The notes beneath the pieces were generated by a model that saw nothing but the letters and a program-made list of their open reading frames with translations, searched no databases and had not been told where the DNA came from. A stretch of DNA of 64,000 nt, taken from Novosphingobium sp. MD-1. Its GTDB lineage: Bacteria > Pseudomonadota > Alphaproteobacteria > Sphingomonadales > Sphingomonadaceae. Shown here piece after piece: positions 45,349-55,335 of the stretch. The position numbers and the translations under genes are program-made. Location: the NCBI RefSeq assembly GCF_001014975.1, contig NZ_BBXA01000027.1, positions 186,001-250,000 on the forward strand, read 5' to 3'. Within the stretch, counting starts at the first letter, position 1. Every line of letters begins with the position of its first letter.

Positions 45349-46308
45349 TCAGACGGCTTCGTACTGCGTTGCCTTTTCCTTGCGGACGGTGCGGCTGTTG
45401 CGTCCGTCGATCGCTACCGGCACTTCGCCGGCGATCGTCGCACGGCGCAGCGTGCGGCGCTGGAGACCGAAATCGGCGACGGCCCGGTGCTGGGTGGACT
45501 GGTTATCCCAGAACGCCACATCGCCCGGCTGCCAGCGCCAGCGCACCACGTTTTCCGGCTTGGTGATGTGGTCCTGCAGGATCTGGAACAGGCGCTGCGA
45601 ATCCGCCTGGTTCAGCCCGACAAAGCCTTTGACGAAATGGCCGAGCAGCAGGCTGCGCTGCCCTGACACCGGATGGACGCGGACCACCGGATGTTCGGTT
45701 TCATAAACGGTGGAGGCAAAGACGCTGCGGTGCTGCGCGATGCGCTCTCGCTGCACGCTGTCTTCGCTGCCGCGCGCGGGATTGCCCAGCGCCGCCGCAT
45801 AGTCATAGAGATTGGTGTGCGTGGCCCACAGCGTATTGACCAGTTGGCGCAAGGGTTCGGGCAGGCCTTCGTAAGCGGTTTCGCCATTGGCCCACACGGT
45901 ATCCCCGCCAGCCTCCGGAATGGTGATCGCGCGCAGGATCGATCCCTTGGGATAGGCGTCGACGAAGGTTACGTCGGTATGCCAGCTGGACGCGGCGTAG
46001 CCTTCCTTGCTGTCGAGTTCGAGCAGGTAGCGCGATCCTTCGGCCACGGGCACGGTGGGGTGCGCCACCGGATCGCCGAACAGCGCGGCGAAGGCCTCGT
46101 GCCGGGCATCGTCCAGTTCGTGCTGGTTGCGGAAGAACACGACCTTGTGGCGCACGACGGCATCCTTGATCGCCTGCACGGTGGCGGGATCGAGATCGCC
46201 GGACAGGGTCACGCCCCGGATTTCCGCGCCGATCGTGCCGGTGACGGGCACGATATCGAGCGGGGATTTGGGATCGCGGGCGTTGGTGTAGGTGGTGATG
46301 GCATTCAT
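45349..46308 (-). CDS. TauD/TfdA-family 2-oxoglutarate-dependent dioxygenase
   Basis: 319 aa from ATG 46308. Iron ligands H110-x-D112 (SSWHTDVTF) and the distal His in NQSTQHRAVADF. The 2-oxoglutarate arginine lies in RRTLRRATIAGEV. The family oxidises carbon next to sulfonate, sulfate ester or aryloxy groups, releasing sulfite, sulfate or a phenol. Placement behind an NtaA/DszA-type monooxygenase and a TonB receptor suggests organosulfur use. It is the last gene of the leftward operon. Confidence 0.87.
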   Translation of the reverse strand: MNAITTYTNARDPKSPLDIVPVTGTIGAEIRGVTLSGDLDPATVQAIKDAVVRHKVVFFRNQHELDDARHEAFAALFGDPVAHPTVPVAEGSRYLLELDSKEGYAASSWHTDVTFVDAYPKGSILRAITIPEAGGDTVWANGETAYEGLPEPLRQLVNTLWATHTNLYDYAAALGNPARGSEDSVQRERIAQHRSVFASTVYETEHPVVRVHPVSGQRSLLLGHFVKGFVGLNQADSQRLFQILQDHITKPENVVRWRWQPGDVAFWDNQSTQHRAVADFGLQRRTLRRATIAGEVPVAIDGRNSRTVRKEKATQYEAV

Positions 46309-46342
46309 GATGCAGTCTCCTTGAAACAGGGGGCAGGAGGGA

Positions 46343-47716
46343 TCATTCGGCGGGCACGAGGGAGGCGGCGCTGGTGCGGTCCCGCGCCTCGAGTTGTCGG
46401 CGAATTTCGGAGTGACGCTTCCCGTCGAGCGGGAAGCCAGCGACGAGCGCGGCCGACACTGCGTGAGCAATCGACGGACCGAGCGCGAAGACGAGCAGCA
46501 GGCCGTTCAGCGCCTGAGGGGTGTTGGCGGCGCTTTTGGGATCGAAGCCGAACCCCGCGACCAGCGGCAGGGCCAGGCCCACGGCCAGTGCGCTGCCCAG
46601 CTTTTCCGAGACGCTGAATACGGAGTAATAGAGACCGACGCGGTCCTCGCCGGTTTCGGCGCGATGCTTGTCGGCGATGTCCGCCACCATCGAGCGGAGC
46701 ATGATGTTGCCCGATCCCTGCGCCAGCCCTTGCGCGAAGGCGAGGAACAGGACGAGGCCGAAGCGGTCGGGCGTGGTCAGCAACAGGCCGGCGTTGATGG
46801 CGGCCTGGACCAGTTCCGCCAGCACGGCCGTCCGATTTTTGCCGAGCCTGAGCGAGATGCGCAGCCAGATCGGGCCGGCCGCCATGCCGAAGATGTACTG
46901 GAACAGGAACAGCCCCGCCGCCCATTCCGGCCGTCGCAGATAGTAGGTTACGTAGAACACCAGCAGCACACCGCGGATGCCCTGTCCGGTGCGGACCGAG
47001 GCGTCGGACAGGATCACGCGGACCAGCAGGCTATTTCCGAACACCGCGCCCAGCGTCGTGCGCAGCGAAAACGGCGCCCGCGCCACCAGCTCCGCCGGGC
47101 GATCCGGTGCGGCGGTCAGCGTCAGCCACAGGCCAGGCAGGGCGGTGACGAGAACGAGCGCGCCGAACAGTGCCAACCGCATCCGTCCGTCGCCCTGGAA
47201 CAGGCGGTCGCCCACGGCGGCGACGGCCAGCGTCACCACCAGCGCCACCGCGACCAGCACGGTGATGTAGGCGGTGATCCGCGTGCGCTGATGATAATCG
47301 CTGCTGAGTTCGCCCGACCACGCGAGCAATGGCGTCTGTACGGCGGATGTGCCGGCATAGAACAGGAGCAGGCCGGTTGCGAGCCAGACGATGCTGCCGC
47401 CGGGCGGCGGGAAGAACAGCAGGACGGCGCCCGCGGTGAAGGTCAGCCCACCCGCCGCGATCCATGTCCGCCGCCGGCCGAACCGCGCGCGGGTGTGGTC
47501 GCTCAACGTCCCGATCACCGGATCGAGCACCGAATTGATGATCTGGCCGGCCAGCATCAGCAGGCCCAGCGTGCCCAGCGACAAGCCGAAATCCTTGGCC
47601 ATGATCGCCGGCAGATAGGCCACGACGGGTTGTGCCGCGGCGTAGATCGGCACGGCGATCGCGGCAAAGCGGATCAGGCGCCAAGCCGATGGAGCGGATT
47701 GCGGAGAGAGTGTCAT
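46343..47716 (-). CDS. GPH-type (MelB-like) MFS transporter
   Basis: 457 aa with about 12 membrane segments. LDPVIGTLSDHTRARFGRRRTWIAAG is the characteristic loop of glycoside-pentoside-hexuronide cation symporters. It should bring the operon substrate across the inner membrane. It lies 17 nt behind the flavin monooxygenase and 34 nt before the dioxygenase. Confidence 0.87.
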   Translation of the reverse strand: MTLSPQSAPSAWRLIRFAAIAVPIYAAAQPVVAYLPAIMAKDFGLSLGTLGLLMLAGQIINSVLDPVIGTLSDHTRARFGRRRTWIAAGGLTFTAGAVLLFFPPPGGSIVWLATGLLLFYAGTSAVQTPLLAWSGELSSDYHQRTRITAYITVLVAVALVVTLAVAAVGDRLFQGDGRMRLALFGALVLVTALPGLWLTLTAAPDRPAELVARAPFSLRTTLGAVFGNSLLVRVILSDASVRTGQGIRGVLLVFYVTYYLRRPEWAAGLFLFQYIFGMAAGPIWLRISLRLGKNRTAVLAELVQAAINAGLLLTTPDRFGLVLFLAFAQGLAQGSGNIMLRSMVADIADKHRAETGEDRVGLYYSVFSVSEKLGSALAVGLALPLVAGFGFDPKSAANTPQALNGLLLVFALGPSIAHAVSAALVAGFPLDGKRHSEIRRQLEARDRTSAASLVPAE

Positions 47717-47733
47717 GCCGGGCCGTCCCTGGT

Positions 47734-49089
47734 TCAGGCCGCCGCTTCGGTGACAGCGGTGGCGGGTCGCGCGGCGACGGCGGGTCGCGCCAGCCCCAGA
47801 TGATCGCGCAGGGTCGTGCCTTCGTACTCGGTGCGGAACAGCCCGCGCCGGCGCAGCTCTGGCAGGACGAGATCAATGAAGTCGGTCAGCCCGTCGCGCA
47901 GCGTGGGCGCGAGGATGTTGAAACCGTCGGCGGCGCCTGCCTCGAACCATTCCTGCAGCGTGTCGGCGATGTCGGCGGGCGTGCCGACCAGCACGAGATG
48001 GCCGCGCGCCGCGCTGATCCGGCCGACCAGCTGGCGCACCGACAGGCCTTCGCGCAGCGCCAGATCGTAGAGCAGCCGCTGCCGGCTTTGCCAGCCTTCG
48101 GTGAAGGGTGGGGGAGGGGGCGGCGCATCCAGATCGACCTCGCTGAGGTCCCAGTCGAGGAACGTCTTGAACCCCTGCGCGGCGGCCTTGACGTCGACGA
48201 AGCGCTGGAGCGCGTCGAACTTGGCCTGCGCTTCCTCGCGCGTGGGGGCGACGTAGATGCTGGCACCGGGCATCACCAGCAGGCTGTCGCGGCTGCGCCC
48301 GGCGGCTTCGGCCTGGTCTTTCACCCCCTGCGCGAAGGCGACGGCCTCCTCCAGGGATTGCTGCGCGGTGAACACCACTTCGGCGGTAGCGGCGGCGAGC
48401 TTCTGTCCGTCGGCGGACGATCCCGCCTGCACGATCACGGGATGGCCCTGCACCGGCCGGCCCGATTGGAGCGGCCCGCGCACGCTGTAATAGGGGCCTT
48501 CGTGGTTCAGGAAGCGGACCTTGGCCGGATCGGAAAAGCGCCCGCTTTCCTTGTCCAGCACCAGCGGATCGTCGTCCCAGGTGTCCCACAGGCCCTTGAC
48601 CACGCTGATATGCTCTGCCGCGCGGTCATAGCGTTCGGCGTGGGCAAGCTGATGCGACAGGCCGAAGTTGGCCGCTTCGGCATTGGTGCCCGACGTCACC
48701 AGATTCCAGCCCGCGCGGCCGCCGCTCAACTGGTCGAGCGCGGCGAACTTCCGCGCCACATGGTAGGGCGGCATGTAGGTGCTGGATACCGTGGCGATCA
48801 GGCCGATCCGGCTGGTATGCGTGGCCAGCGCGGCCAGCAGGGTCAGCGGTTCCCAGAAATAGACCGGCGGGGCGTAGCTGATCGCCTCGGCGGACCCGCC
48901 CAGCAGGCCCACGTTGTCGGCGAAGAACACAGCGTCGAATTTGGCGGCTTCCGCCTTCTGCGCGAGTTTGCGGTAGAACTCGAAGCGGAAGGCGTCGTGC
49001 GGATCGACATCGGGATGGCGCCAGGCGGCGACATGGTGCCCGATGCTGTAGAGGAATGCGCCGAGGCGCATTTGACGGGGTTCGGCCAT
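47734..49089 (-). CDS. NtaA/SnaA/DszA-family FMN-dependent monooxygenase
   Basis: 451 aa from ATG 49089. Bacterial luciferase-like fold: MRLGAFLYSIGHHVAAWRHPD, FDAVFFADNVGLLGG, GLIATVSSTYMPPYHVARKFAALDQLSGGRAGWNLVTS and QAGSSADGQKLAA are family segments. Known members oxidise nitrilotriacetate or dibenzothiophene sulfone with FMNH2. An unusual run of six prolines stands near residue 318. It needs a flavin reductase not encoded here. Two bases separate it from the TonB receptor stop, so the genes form an operon. Confidence 0.9.
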   Translation of the reverse strand: MAEPRQMRLGAFLYSIGHHVAAWRHPDVDPHDAFRFEFYRKLAQKAEAAKFDAVFFADNVGLLGGSAEAISYAPPVYFWEPLTLLAALATHTSRIGLIATVSSTYMPPYHVARKFAALDQLSGGRAGWNLVTSGTNAEAANFGLSHQLAHAERYDRAAEHISVVKGLWDTWDDDPLVLDKESGRFSDPAKVRFLNHEGPYYSVRGPLQSGRPVQGHPVIVQAGSSADGQKLAAATAEVVFTAQQSLEEAVAFAQGVKDQAEAAGRSRDSLLVMPGASIYVAPTREEAQAKFDALQRFVDVKAAAQGFKTFLDWDLSEVDLDAPPPPPPFTEGWQSRQRLLYDLALREGLSVRQLVGRISAARGHLVLVGTPADIADTLQEWFEAGAADGFNILAPTLRDGLTDFIDLVLPELRRRGLFRTEYEGTTLRDHLGLARPAVAARPATAVTEAAA

Positions 49090-49091
49090 GG

Positions 49092-51533
49092 TCAGAATTT
49101 CCCGGAAAGGGTCACGCCCCAGGTGCGGGGTTCGCCCAGGATGGTGATGATGGGGGTGTTGGCGCTGGCCGCGCCGAATGCCGCGGCGTAGCGCTTGTCG
49201 AACAGGTTCTTCGACCACAGCAGGATCGAATAGCGATCGTCCTCGGTCCGCAGCCCGATGCCGGCGTTGACCAGCGCATAGGCGTTCTGCCAGCCGTAGA
49301 TCGAACGCGGATTGATCAACGCGGTGCGGCTGCGATAGCTGACCGTGGCGTAGCTCGTCAGCTTGAGGTTGCCGCCGATCGGCTGCTCGACGTTATAGCC
49401 GCCCTGCAGCACCCACTTGGGCGCGTTGGCGATCTGGTAGCCGGTGAGGCTGAGCGTCGAGGTCGCGCCGCCCAGCGCGGCCTGGAATTCCAGCGGCGCG
49501 GGCGCGTTCGCGTAGTTGAGGTACTTCGCGTCGTTATAGGCGCCGTTGAAGTTCAGGGTGAGGCCCGGAACCGGCGCGATCGTGGTTTCGAACTCCACCC
49601 CGCGCAGCCGCACCTTGCCCACGTTGGCAAGGTAGGAGCCGAGCGTGGGGCGCTGCGTATCGACCTGCGCGGCCTGATAACCCTTGATCGTGTTGTTGTA
49701 GAAATTGACGTTGAGCGTCAGCTTGCGGTCGAGCCAGGTGGTCTTGAAGCCGGCTTCGAAGTCGAGCGACTTTTCCGGCTGGGTGATGATGACCGACTGC
49801 GTGAGCGTGGAGGCGGTGGTGTTCGCCGCGCCCGATTTCTCGCCATAGCTGGCCGAGCCATAGAGCAGGATGTTGTCGCTGACCTTGAACGACGGGTTCA
49901 CCAGCCAGGCGACAGAATTGCGCGTATTGGCCGCGCCCACGGAGAAAAGGCCGCCTTCCGCCGCCGTGGTGCCGCCAAGGCTGGCAAGAATGGTCGAGCG
50001 GGCTGTGTTCAAGGCGGGCAAGGGCAGGGTGGCGCCGCCGGTATAGGAACCGGTGACGTTCACCTGCTTGCGTTCGCGGGTGAAGCGCACGCCGCCGGTC
50101 AGCGAGAGGGCATCGGTCAGATGCAGCGTGGCCTGGCCGAACACCGCGCCGCTGTCGATCTTGAGCTTGCCGCGCTTACTGTAATCGATGCCGTTCAGGA
50201 TCGCGGCGGGGGTGGCGTTGCTGCCGGTCAGGAACGCGGCCGCGCCGGAATAGAAGATCGTGCGGTAATCGCTGACCAGGTCTTCGTGCAGGTAATAGGC
50301 GCCAACCTGCCAGTCGAGCAGGCCGCCCTTGTTCGAGGCTAGCCGCAGTTCCTGCGAATACTGGTCGACACCGACGTCGTAGCCGGCGCGGAAGATCGGC
50401 AGCGGTGTCAGGTCGCTGTCGTTATAGGGGCGGAAATAGAGTTGCCGCCAGGCGCTGACCGAGGTCAGCGTCGCGCCGCCGAAGTCCCAGTTCAGCTCGT
50501 TCGAAATGCCGTTGGTGCGCGAGACCAGCCGCTGCTGCGAATTGAGATTGGCGTTCTTGGTGATGTCGAAGCTGGGCGTGTAGCCGAACAGCGTCTTCAG
50601 CTTGTTGGTCCAGCTTCCGGCACGGACGGATCGCACCGTACCATCGAGGTTCAGGTTGGCGTTCACGTCGGCAGAGGCCGGGTAGAAGTTGTTGTATTCG
50701 CGCGTTTCGTAGTGCTCGACGATCAGGCGGCTGCTGATGTTGCTGGCCGGCGTGAACAGCAACTGGCCGCGCACGGACCAGCGGCGGTTGTCGAGATACT
50801 TGGCCCCGTCATAGGCATTGCGGATCCAGCCGCCGCCCTGATCGGTGGCGAACGTGACGCGATAGGCCAGCTTGTCGGCGATGATCGGCCCGGTGGCATT
50901 GGCGCGCACCTGGAAGCGGTTGCGGCCACCATAAGTGGCGTTGATGTTGAGTTCGGGATCGAACTTGGGCTTGGCGGTGCGCACGATCACCGCGCCGATG
51001 GTGGTGTTCTTGCCGAGCAGCGTGCCCTGTGGCCCGCGCACGACCTCGACGCCTTCCAGATCGACGAAATCGAGCCAGCTGAAGCCGACGTGGGTGAAGA
51101 ACACATTGTCCACGATCAGGCCGACGCCGCCTTCGGCGCCGTCGTTGTTGGCGTTGCCGCCCACGCCACGGATGTAGAGGCCCGAAACGCGCGTGTTCTG
51201 CTGGATCGCGCCGAAGTTGGGGACCTTCACCGTATAGTCCGCCACGCGGTCGAGATGCTGGGCGTTGAGTTCGCCGCCGGCGATCGAGGAGATGGCGAGC
51301 GGTACGTCCTGCAACCGCTCCTCGCGGTGGCGCGCGGTGACGATGATCTCGTTGCCGGCATCGGCGGCTTCCCCGTCCGGCGCGGCGGTGCTGTCCGCGG
51401 GCGCATCGGCACCCGGGGCATCGGCGGCGGTTGCCCAGGCAGGTGCGGCGGCGAGCGCGATGAGGCTGACCGAAGCTGTGGCAAGGGCGCGCGAAAGGCT
51501 TCCGCGAAGCGCGGACGAAATGAAATCGGACAT
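49092..51533 (-). CDS. TonB-dependent receptor of the putative organosulfur operon
   Basis: 813 aa from ATG 51533, with AGGGA upstream. Signal peptide with ATASVSLIALAAAPAWA. TonB box-like EIIVTARHREER, plug with DVPLAISSI, LYIRGVGG and VEVVRGPQGTLLGKNTTIGAV; barrel ends in SGKF. No STN domain. It is the first gene of the operon and is likely the outer-membrane importer for its substrate. Confidence 0.93.
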   Translation of the reverse strand: MSDFISSALRGSLSRALATASVSLIALAAAPAWATAADAPGADAPADSTAAPDGEAADAGNEIIVTARHREERLQDVPLAISSIAGGELNAQHLDRVADYTVKVPNFGAIQQNTRVSGLYIRGVGGNANNDGAEGGVGLIVDNVFFTHVGFSWLDFVDLEGVEVVRGPQGTLLGKNTTIGAVIVRTAKPKFDPELNINATYGGRNRFQVRANATGPIIADKLAYRVTFATDQGGGWIRNAYDGAKYLDNRRWSVRGQLLFTPASNISSRLIVEHYETREYNNFYPASADVNANLNLDGTVRSVRAGSWTNKLKTLFGYTPSFDITKNANLNSQQRLVSRTNGISNELNWDFGGATLTSVSAWRQLYFRPYNDSDLTPLPIFRAGYDVGVDQYSQELRLASNKGGLLDWQVGAYYLHEDLVSDYRTIFYSGAAAFLTGSNATPAAILNGIDYSKRGKLKIDSGAVFGQATLHLTDALSLTGGVRFTRERKQVNVTGSYTGGATLPLPALNTARSTILASLGGTTAAEGGLFSVGAANTRNSVAWLVNPSFKVSDNILLYGSASYGEKSGAANTTASTLTQSVIITQPEKSLDFEAGFKTTWLDRKLTLNVNFYNNTIKGYQAAQVDTQRPTLGSYLANVGKVRLRGVEFETTIAPVPGLTLNFNGAYNDAKYLNYANAPAPLEFQAALGGATSTLSLTGYQIANAPKWVLQGGYNVEQPIGGNLKLTSYATVSYRSRTALINPRSIYGWQNAYALVNAGIGLRTEDDRYSILLWSKNLFDKRYAAAFGAASANTPIITILGEPRTWGVTLSGKF

Positions 51534-52010
51534 AGTTGATCCCTGAAACCTGAAGATGGAAACGGGCGTGCCGCACGCATGCGTCCGGTGGACCGGAACG
51601 CGGGGCATGGTGACCGCGTCAGTTATAAAGCGACGGTTGTATGGTTGGTGAGGGGCGCAACCGGCCGGGCGATCCGGCTCCCTCCGCGCGCAGGGCGCGG
51701 CCGGACACGGCGGGTTACGTCAGATAAAGCTCATGGCACGCATCGTATCACCTCATCACTTGGCGTGAGGGAACACGATGCCTGGCGCTGTCGCCCCAGC
51801 ATCGCGCGCTTTAGCGGTTGGTAACGCGGAGCAAGCTGCTTCCCGATCAAATGCCGCGGACCAGGACCCTCTGAAGACACGGCCGGCCTGGTCACCGGAA
51901 CCCGTGAGGGATGAATGTCTACTTATTTGGTTGAGTCATAAGCGTCAAGCGCAAGCTTTGCTTTTGCGCCGGACAGACAGGCTTTAGCGCCGCCTTGACA
52001 GGTTCCGACC
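51534..52010. other. Promoter-containing intergenic region, no gene supported
   Basis: About 475 nt between the TonB receptor start and the ribE stop. The leader of the leftward operon must lie at its left part. Short open frames have no recognisable content. A small imperfect stem (GCGCAAGC / GCTTTTGCGC, 51949-51969) may end ribE transcription but has no T-run. I found no FMN, SAM or cobalamin riboswitch pattern. Confidence 0.45.
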
Positions 52011-52634
52011 TCAGGCCGGCGCGGCAAGGCTCTGCATACGCTTGAGATAGCGCGCGAGCACGTCGATCTCGAGGTTAACCTTGTCGCCGGGGGCAAGGCG
52101 CCCAAGCGTGGTGACCTCGGCGGTGTGGGGGATGATGTTCAGCGCGAAGTGCGCCGTGCCATCGGGCTGGTCGGCCACTTCGTTGACGGTCAGCGACACC
52201 CCTTCCACCGTGATCGAGCCCTTCGGCGCGATGAACGGTGCGAGTTCCTTTGGTGCGGCGATGCCGATCCGGTGCGAGGCGCCTTCGGGGCAGATGCCCA
52301 CGACTTCGCCCACCGCGTCGACATGCCCGGTCACGATATGCCCGCCAAGTTCGTCGCCCAGCTTCAGCGCGGGTTCCAGGTTGATCGGCCGGCCTGCCTG
52401 CCATTGCGCGGGCGCGGTGCGGGACACGGTTTCGCCCGAGACGTCCACCGCGAACCACGCTTCGCCGGCCACGCCGCCCTTGTCCACCACGGTCAGGCAC
52501 ACGCCCGAACAGGCGATCGAGGCACCGATCGCGATCTTCGCCGGGTCCATCGCGCAGGATACCGTCACGCGGTGGTCGCCGCGATCCTCGATGGCGATGA
52601 TGTTGCCGATTTCGGTGACGATACCCGTGAACAT
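52011..52634 (-). CDS. ribE: Riboflavin synthase
   Basis: 207 aa from ATG 52634; the open frame upstream is a shadow of ribD. Two lumazine-binding repeats: the first starts MFTGIVTEIGNIIAIE and has ACSGVCLTVV, the second has LGGHIVTGHVDAVGEV and ITVEGVSLTVNEV. It dismutates two 6,7-dimethyl-8-ribityllumazine molecules to riboflavin. Eleven bases after ribD. Confidence 0.95.
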   Translation of the reverse strand: MFTGIVTEIGNIIAIEDRGDHRVTVSCAMDPAKIAIGASIACSGVCLTVVDKGGVAGEAWFAVDVSGETVSRTAPAQWQAGRPINLEPALKLGDELGGHIVTGHVDAVGEVVGICPEGASHRIGIAAPKELAPFIAPKGSITVEGVSLTVNEVADQPDGTAHFALNIIPHTAEVTTLGRLAPGDKVNLEIDVLARYLKRMQSLAAPA

Positions 52635-52645
52635 GCGCGCGGCTT

Positions 52646-53683
52646 TCAGGCTGGAAGGGTGGGACGGAGACGGTGGTAGACGTCGAGCGTGTCGCTGCCA
52701 AGCTGGCGCCGTTCGGCCAGTTGCCAGCGGCCGTGCGCGTCGGGCAGCGCGGCCAGGCCGATATCGCCGATCGCCGCAAGCCCGGTGCCGATCACGATGG
52801 GCGCGCGGTAGAGCAGCATGCGGTCGACCATGTCGGCGGCCAGGAACGCGGCGGCGGCGCCGGCCCCGCCTTCGACGAACAGGTATTGCGCCACGCCAAA
52901 GGCATCCGGCGCGGCAATGTCGGCCACGGCGCGCCACCCGTCCGGCGCAGCGCCGCGCGTCAGCACCCAGCGTTCCGGGCTGCGATCCTCCAGGCCGGGC
53001 AGGCGCACGTCCAGCCGCGGCGCATCGGCGCGCAAGGTGCCGCCACCGGCGAGGATCGCATCGGCGCGGGCGCGTTCGGCATGGACATGTGCGCGCGCCT
53101 GCGCGCCGGTGATCCACTGGCTGGTCCCGTCCGCCAGCGCGATCCGCCCGTCGAGCGACGTGGCGAGCTTGAGCGTCACGTGCGGCCGGCCCAGCCGGCT
53201 ACGGGTGAGGTAGCCTTCCAGAGATGTCCGCGCGGCCGGGGACGAGAGCAGGTCCACCGCGATGCCCGCCTGCCGCAGCGCGGCCATGCCGTTGCCGGCC
53301 GTGCGCGGATCGGGGTCTTCGCAACCGACGACCACGCGGGCGAGGCCCGAGGCCAGCACCAGCGAGGTGCATGATGGGCCGCGCGCGCTGGCGTGGGCGC
53401 AGGGTTCCAGCGTGACGTATAGCGTTGCGCCGCGCGCGGCGGTGCCGGCCTCCGCCAGCGCCATGGCCTCGGCATGGGGGCGACCTCCCGGCTGGGTCCA
53501 GCCGCGCCCGACCACGCGCCCGTCGCGCACGATCATCGCGCCGACGGCGGGGTTGGGGCGGCTTAACGGACGGCCGCGCGCGGCGATCGCCGCTGCCGCG
53601 TCCAGCCAGTCCTGGTCGGGCCGCTCAGCGTCAGGGCTGGGGGCTGGGCTGGGCACGATGCTGCTGGATGATCTTCTCGGCAC
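52646..53683 (-). CDS. ribD: Bifunctional riboflavin deaminase/reductase
   Basis: 345 aa if it starts at GTG 53683; another GTG at 53656 is possible and neither has a clear ribosome site. Deaminase domain with zinc ligands in RPHAEAMAL and LEPCAHASARGPSC; C-terminal reductase domain with VTLKLATSLDGRIALADG and AILAGGGTLRADAPRL. It acts in the second and third steps of riboflavin synthesis. Its start region overlaps the end of the preceding gene by up to 53 nt. Confidence 0.92.
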   Translation of the reverse strand: MPRRSSSSIVPSPAPSPDAERPDQDWLDAAAAIAARGRPLSRPNPAVGAMIVRDGRVVGRGWTQPGGRPHAEAMALAEAGTAARGATLYVTLEPCAHASARGPSCTSLVLASGLARVVVGCEDPDPRTAGNGMAALRQAGIAVDLLSSPAARTSLEGYLTRSRLGRPHVTLKLATSLDGRIALADGTSQWITGAQARAHVHAERARADAILAGGGTLRADAPRLDVRLPGLEDRSPERWVLTRGAAPDGWRAVADIAAPDAFGVAQYLFVEGGAGAAAAFLAADMVDRMLLYRAPIVIGTGLAAIGDIGLAALPDAHGRWQLAERRQLGSDTLDVYHRLRPTLPA

Positions 53684-54089
53684 GTTCCTGCTCGGCCTTC
53701 TTTTCGGCTTCGCGCTCTGCCTTGCCTTCCTGATACATCTTTTCCGTATCGATGCCCGTGGCCGCGCCGACGGCCTTGTACATCTGGCGGATGTTTTCGG
53801 CGTGGCGCTCCTCTTCCGCCTCTTCGGCGCGGGCCTTCTTCGTCGCGGCGATGTTGCCCGCGATGATCTCCTTGTCGGAACGGTCCGCGCGCCAGCTTTC
53901 GAAGTAGAGCACCTTCGGCGGACGGGGCAGGCCGCGCCCTTCCTGCTGGACCATCAGGTAGAATATTCCGCCCGTCACGCAGGCGGCCAGCAACAGGCCG
54001 CGCGTGCGGTATTCGCTGGGCGCGCCCATGATCTGCCACAGATCCATGATCGCGCGCCGGGGCGAGACGTTTCGGAAGAAGTCCTTCAT
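53631..54089 (-). CDS. Membrane-anchored coiled-coil protein of unknown function
   Basis: 152 aa. One membrane helix near residue 30-48 (TRGLLLAACVTGGIFYLMV), then a basic/acidic alpha-helical region from about residue 80 with many Glu, Lys and Arg (AEEAEEERHAENIRQMYK, KAEREAEKKAEQERAEK), a likely coiled coil. No enzyme motif. It lies in the leftward cluster between the YgjP-type peptidase and ribD; a role in riboflavin synthesis is not implied. Confidence 0.75.
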   Translation of the reverse strand: MKDFFRNVSPRRAIMDLWQIMGAPSEYRTRGLLLAACVTGGIFYLMVQQEGRGLPRPPKVLYFESWRADRSDKEIIAGNIAATKKARAEEAEEERHAENIRQMYKAVGAATGIDTEKMYQEGKAEREAEKKAEQERAEKIIQQHRAQPSPQP

Positions 54090-54141
54090 CGCCGCCTAGA
54101 TAGGCGGTGGCCGCCGATTCCGCCAGTGCCCTGCGCCAGGA

Positions 54142-54879
54142 TCAGCCGAACGCGCGGTAGAGCCCGCGTCCTTCGCGCTTCAGCCAATGGTTCGCCTCGG
54201 CGATGCTCCCTTCGAACAGGCGATCGAGTTCGGCGTGGAAGGCCGGGCTGTGGTCGAAGTGGCGCAGATGCGCGACCTCGTGCGCCACGACCGACCGCCG
54301 GACGAAATCGGGGGCCATGACCAGCCGCCAGTTGATCCGGATCGATCCGTCGGCGGCGCAGCTGCCCCAGCGCCGTTGCGCGCGCGACAGGGCGAGGCGC
54401 GGCACCGGGTGGCCTCCGCGCGCGCAGTAATGCGCCAGATCGTCGGCAAGCAGGGCAAGCGCTTCGCGTTCCAGCCAGCGGCGCAGCCGGCTTTCCAGCC
54501 CCTCGCGCGGGCCGCCGAGGATGATCGCGTCTTCCCCGATGGATGGCCTGCGGGGGGCCGTTGCATGCCAGTCTAGCCGACGCGCCACGCCCCGGAACGG
54601 CACCGGCGCGCCAGGTTCGAGCGTCTGCTGCGCGGGCAGGCGCGCCAGTTGTTGCGCCAGCCAGTCGGCGCGATCCCGCGCGAAGGCCTCGGCATCGCCG
54701 ACGCGGCCCCAGGCGGGAATGGAAACGCGGATTTCGCTGCCGTCGGGCGAAAGGCGCAGCGTCATCCGTTTTGCCTGCCGCAGCCGCCGGATCACGAGCG
54801 GCAGATCCTGCCCGCCGATCCGCAGGGTGCGCGGCTTCACCACGCGCGGCGCGGCGGGGCGGCGCAGCCAGTCGATCAT
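54142..54879 (-). CDS. YgjP/DUF45-family zinc metallopeptidase
   Basis: 245 aa from ATG 54879. Zinc motif [16 protein letters not shown] (H-E-x2-H plus downstream His) near residue 195, preceded by [19 protein letters not shown], a DUF45 signature. Cytosolic, no signal peptide. Natural substrates are unclear. The start overlaps the YcgN gene stop by 4 nt. Confidence 0.88.
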   Translation of the reverse strand: MIDWLRRPAAPRVVKPRTLRIGGQDLPLVIRRLRQAKRMTLRLSPDGSEIRVSIPAWGRVGDAEAFARDRADWLAQQLARLPAQQTLEPGAPVPFRGVARRLDWHATAPRRPSIGEDAIILGGPREGLESRLRRWLEREALALLADDLAHYCARGGHPVPRLALSRAQRRWGSCAADGSIRINWRLVMAPDFVRRSVVAHEVAHLRHFDHSPAFHAELDRLFEGSIAEANHWLKREGRGLYRAFG

Positions 54880-55334
54880 CCCCCCGACGCCTGCCATACC
54901 TCTTCCGGCACGATATGTTCTTCCAGCGGCCCCGCAAGCACCTCGCTGACGGCCTTGCCCACGACGGAGACGCCCGCGCGGTGAACCGCATCGCGATCGC
55001 CCGAAATCAGGTAATGCCATGCCGGCAGGGGCAGGCCATCGGCGCGCAGGCGATAGGCGCACGTCGCCGGCAGCCATGGCACTTCCGCCACGATGCGCGG
55101 GGTCAGCCGCAGGCAATCGGGCACCATCGCCTTGCGGTGGCGATAATCGGCGCAGCGCGCGGTCGAAAGGTCGAGCAGCCGGCAGGCGACGTTGGTGTGA
55201 TAGACCGCGCCGGTGTCTTCGTCTTCCAGCTTGTGCAGGCAGCACTTGCCACAACCGTCGCACAGCGCTTCCCATTCGTCACGGGTCAGCGTTTCGACGG
55301 GTTTTTCCCAGAAGCGGTCGGCCAGCGCGGCCAT
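54876..55334 (-). CDS. YcgN-family cysteine-cluster protein (UPF0260)
   Basis: 152 aa. [24 protein letters not shown] carries the conserved Cys cluster, with further Cys in [20 protein letters not shown] and [28 protein letters not shown] is also typical. The family is conserved in proteobacteria and of unknown function, presumably metal- or cluster-binding. One base behind the Sco1 gene, 4-nt overlap with the peptidase gene. Confidence 0.92.
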   Translation of the reverse strand: MAALADRFWEKPVETLTRDEWEALCDGCGKCCLHKLEDEDTGAVYHTNVACRLLDLSTARCADYRHRKAMVPDCLRLTPRIVAEVPWLPATCAYRLRADGLPLPAWHYLISGDRDAVHRAGVSVVGKAVSEVLAGPLEEHIVPEEVWQASGG

Positions 55335-55335
55335 G

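Noticed and set aside
51534..52010. Riboswitch (FMN, SAM or cobalamin) between the TonB receptor and ribE
   Set aside because: No conserved core pattern could be found on either strand. The gap also lies downstream of ribE, not upstream of ribD, so an FMN switch would be misplaced.
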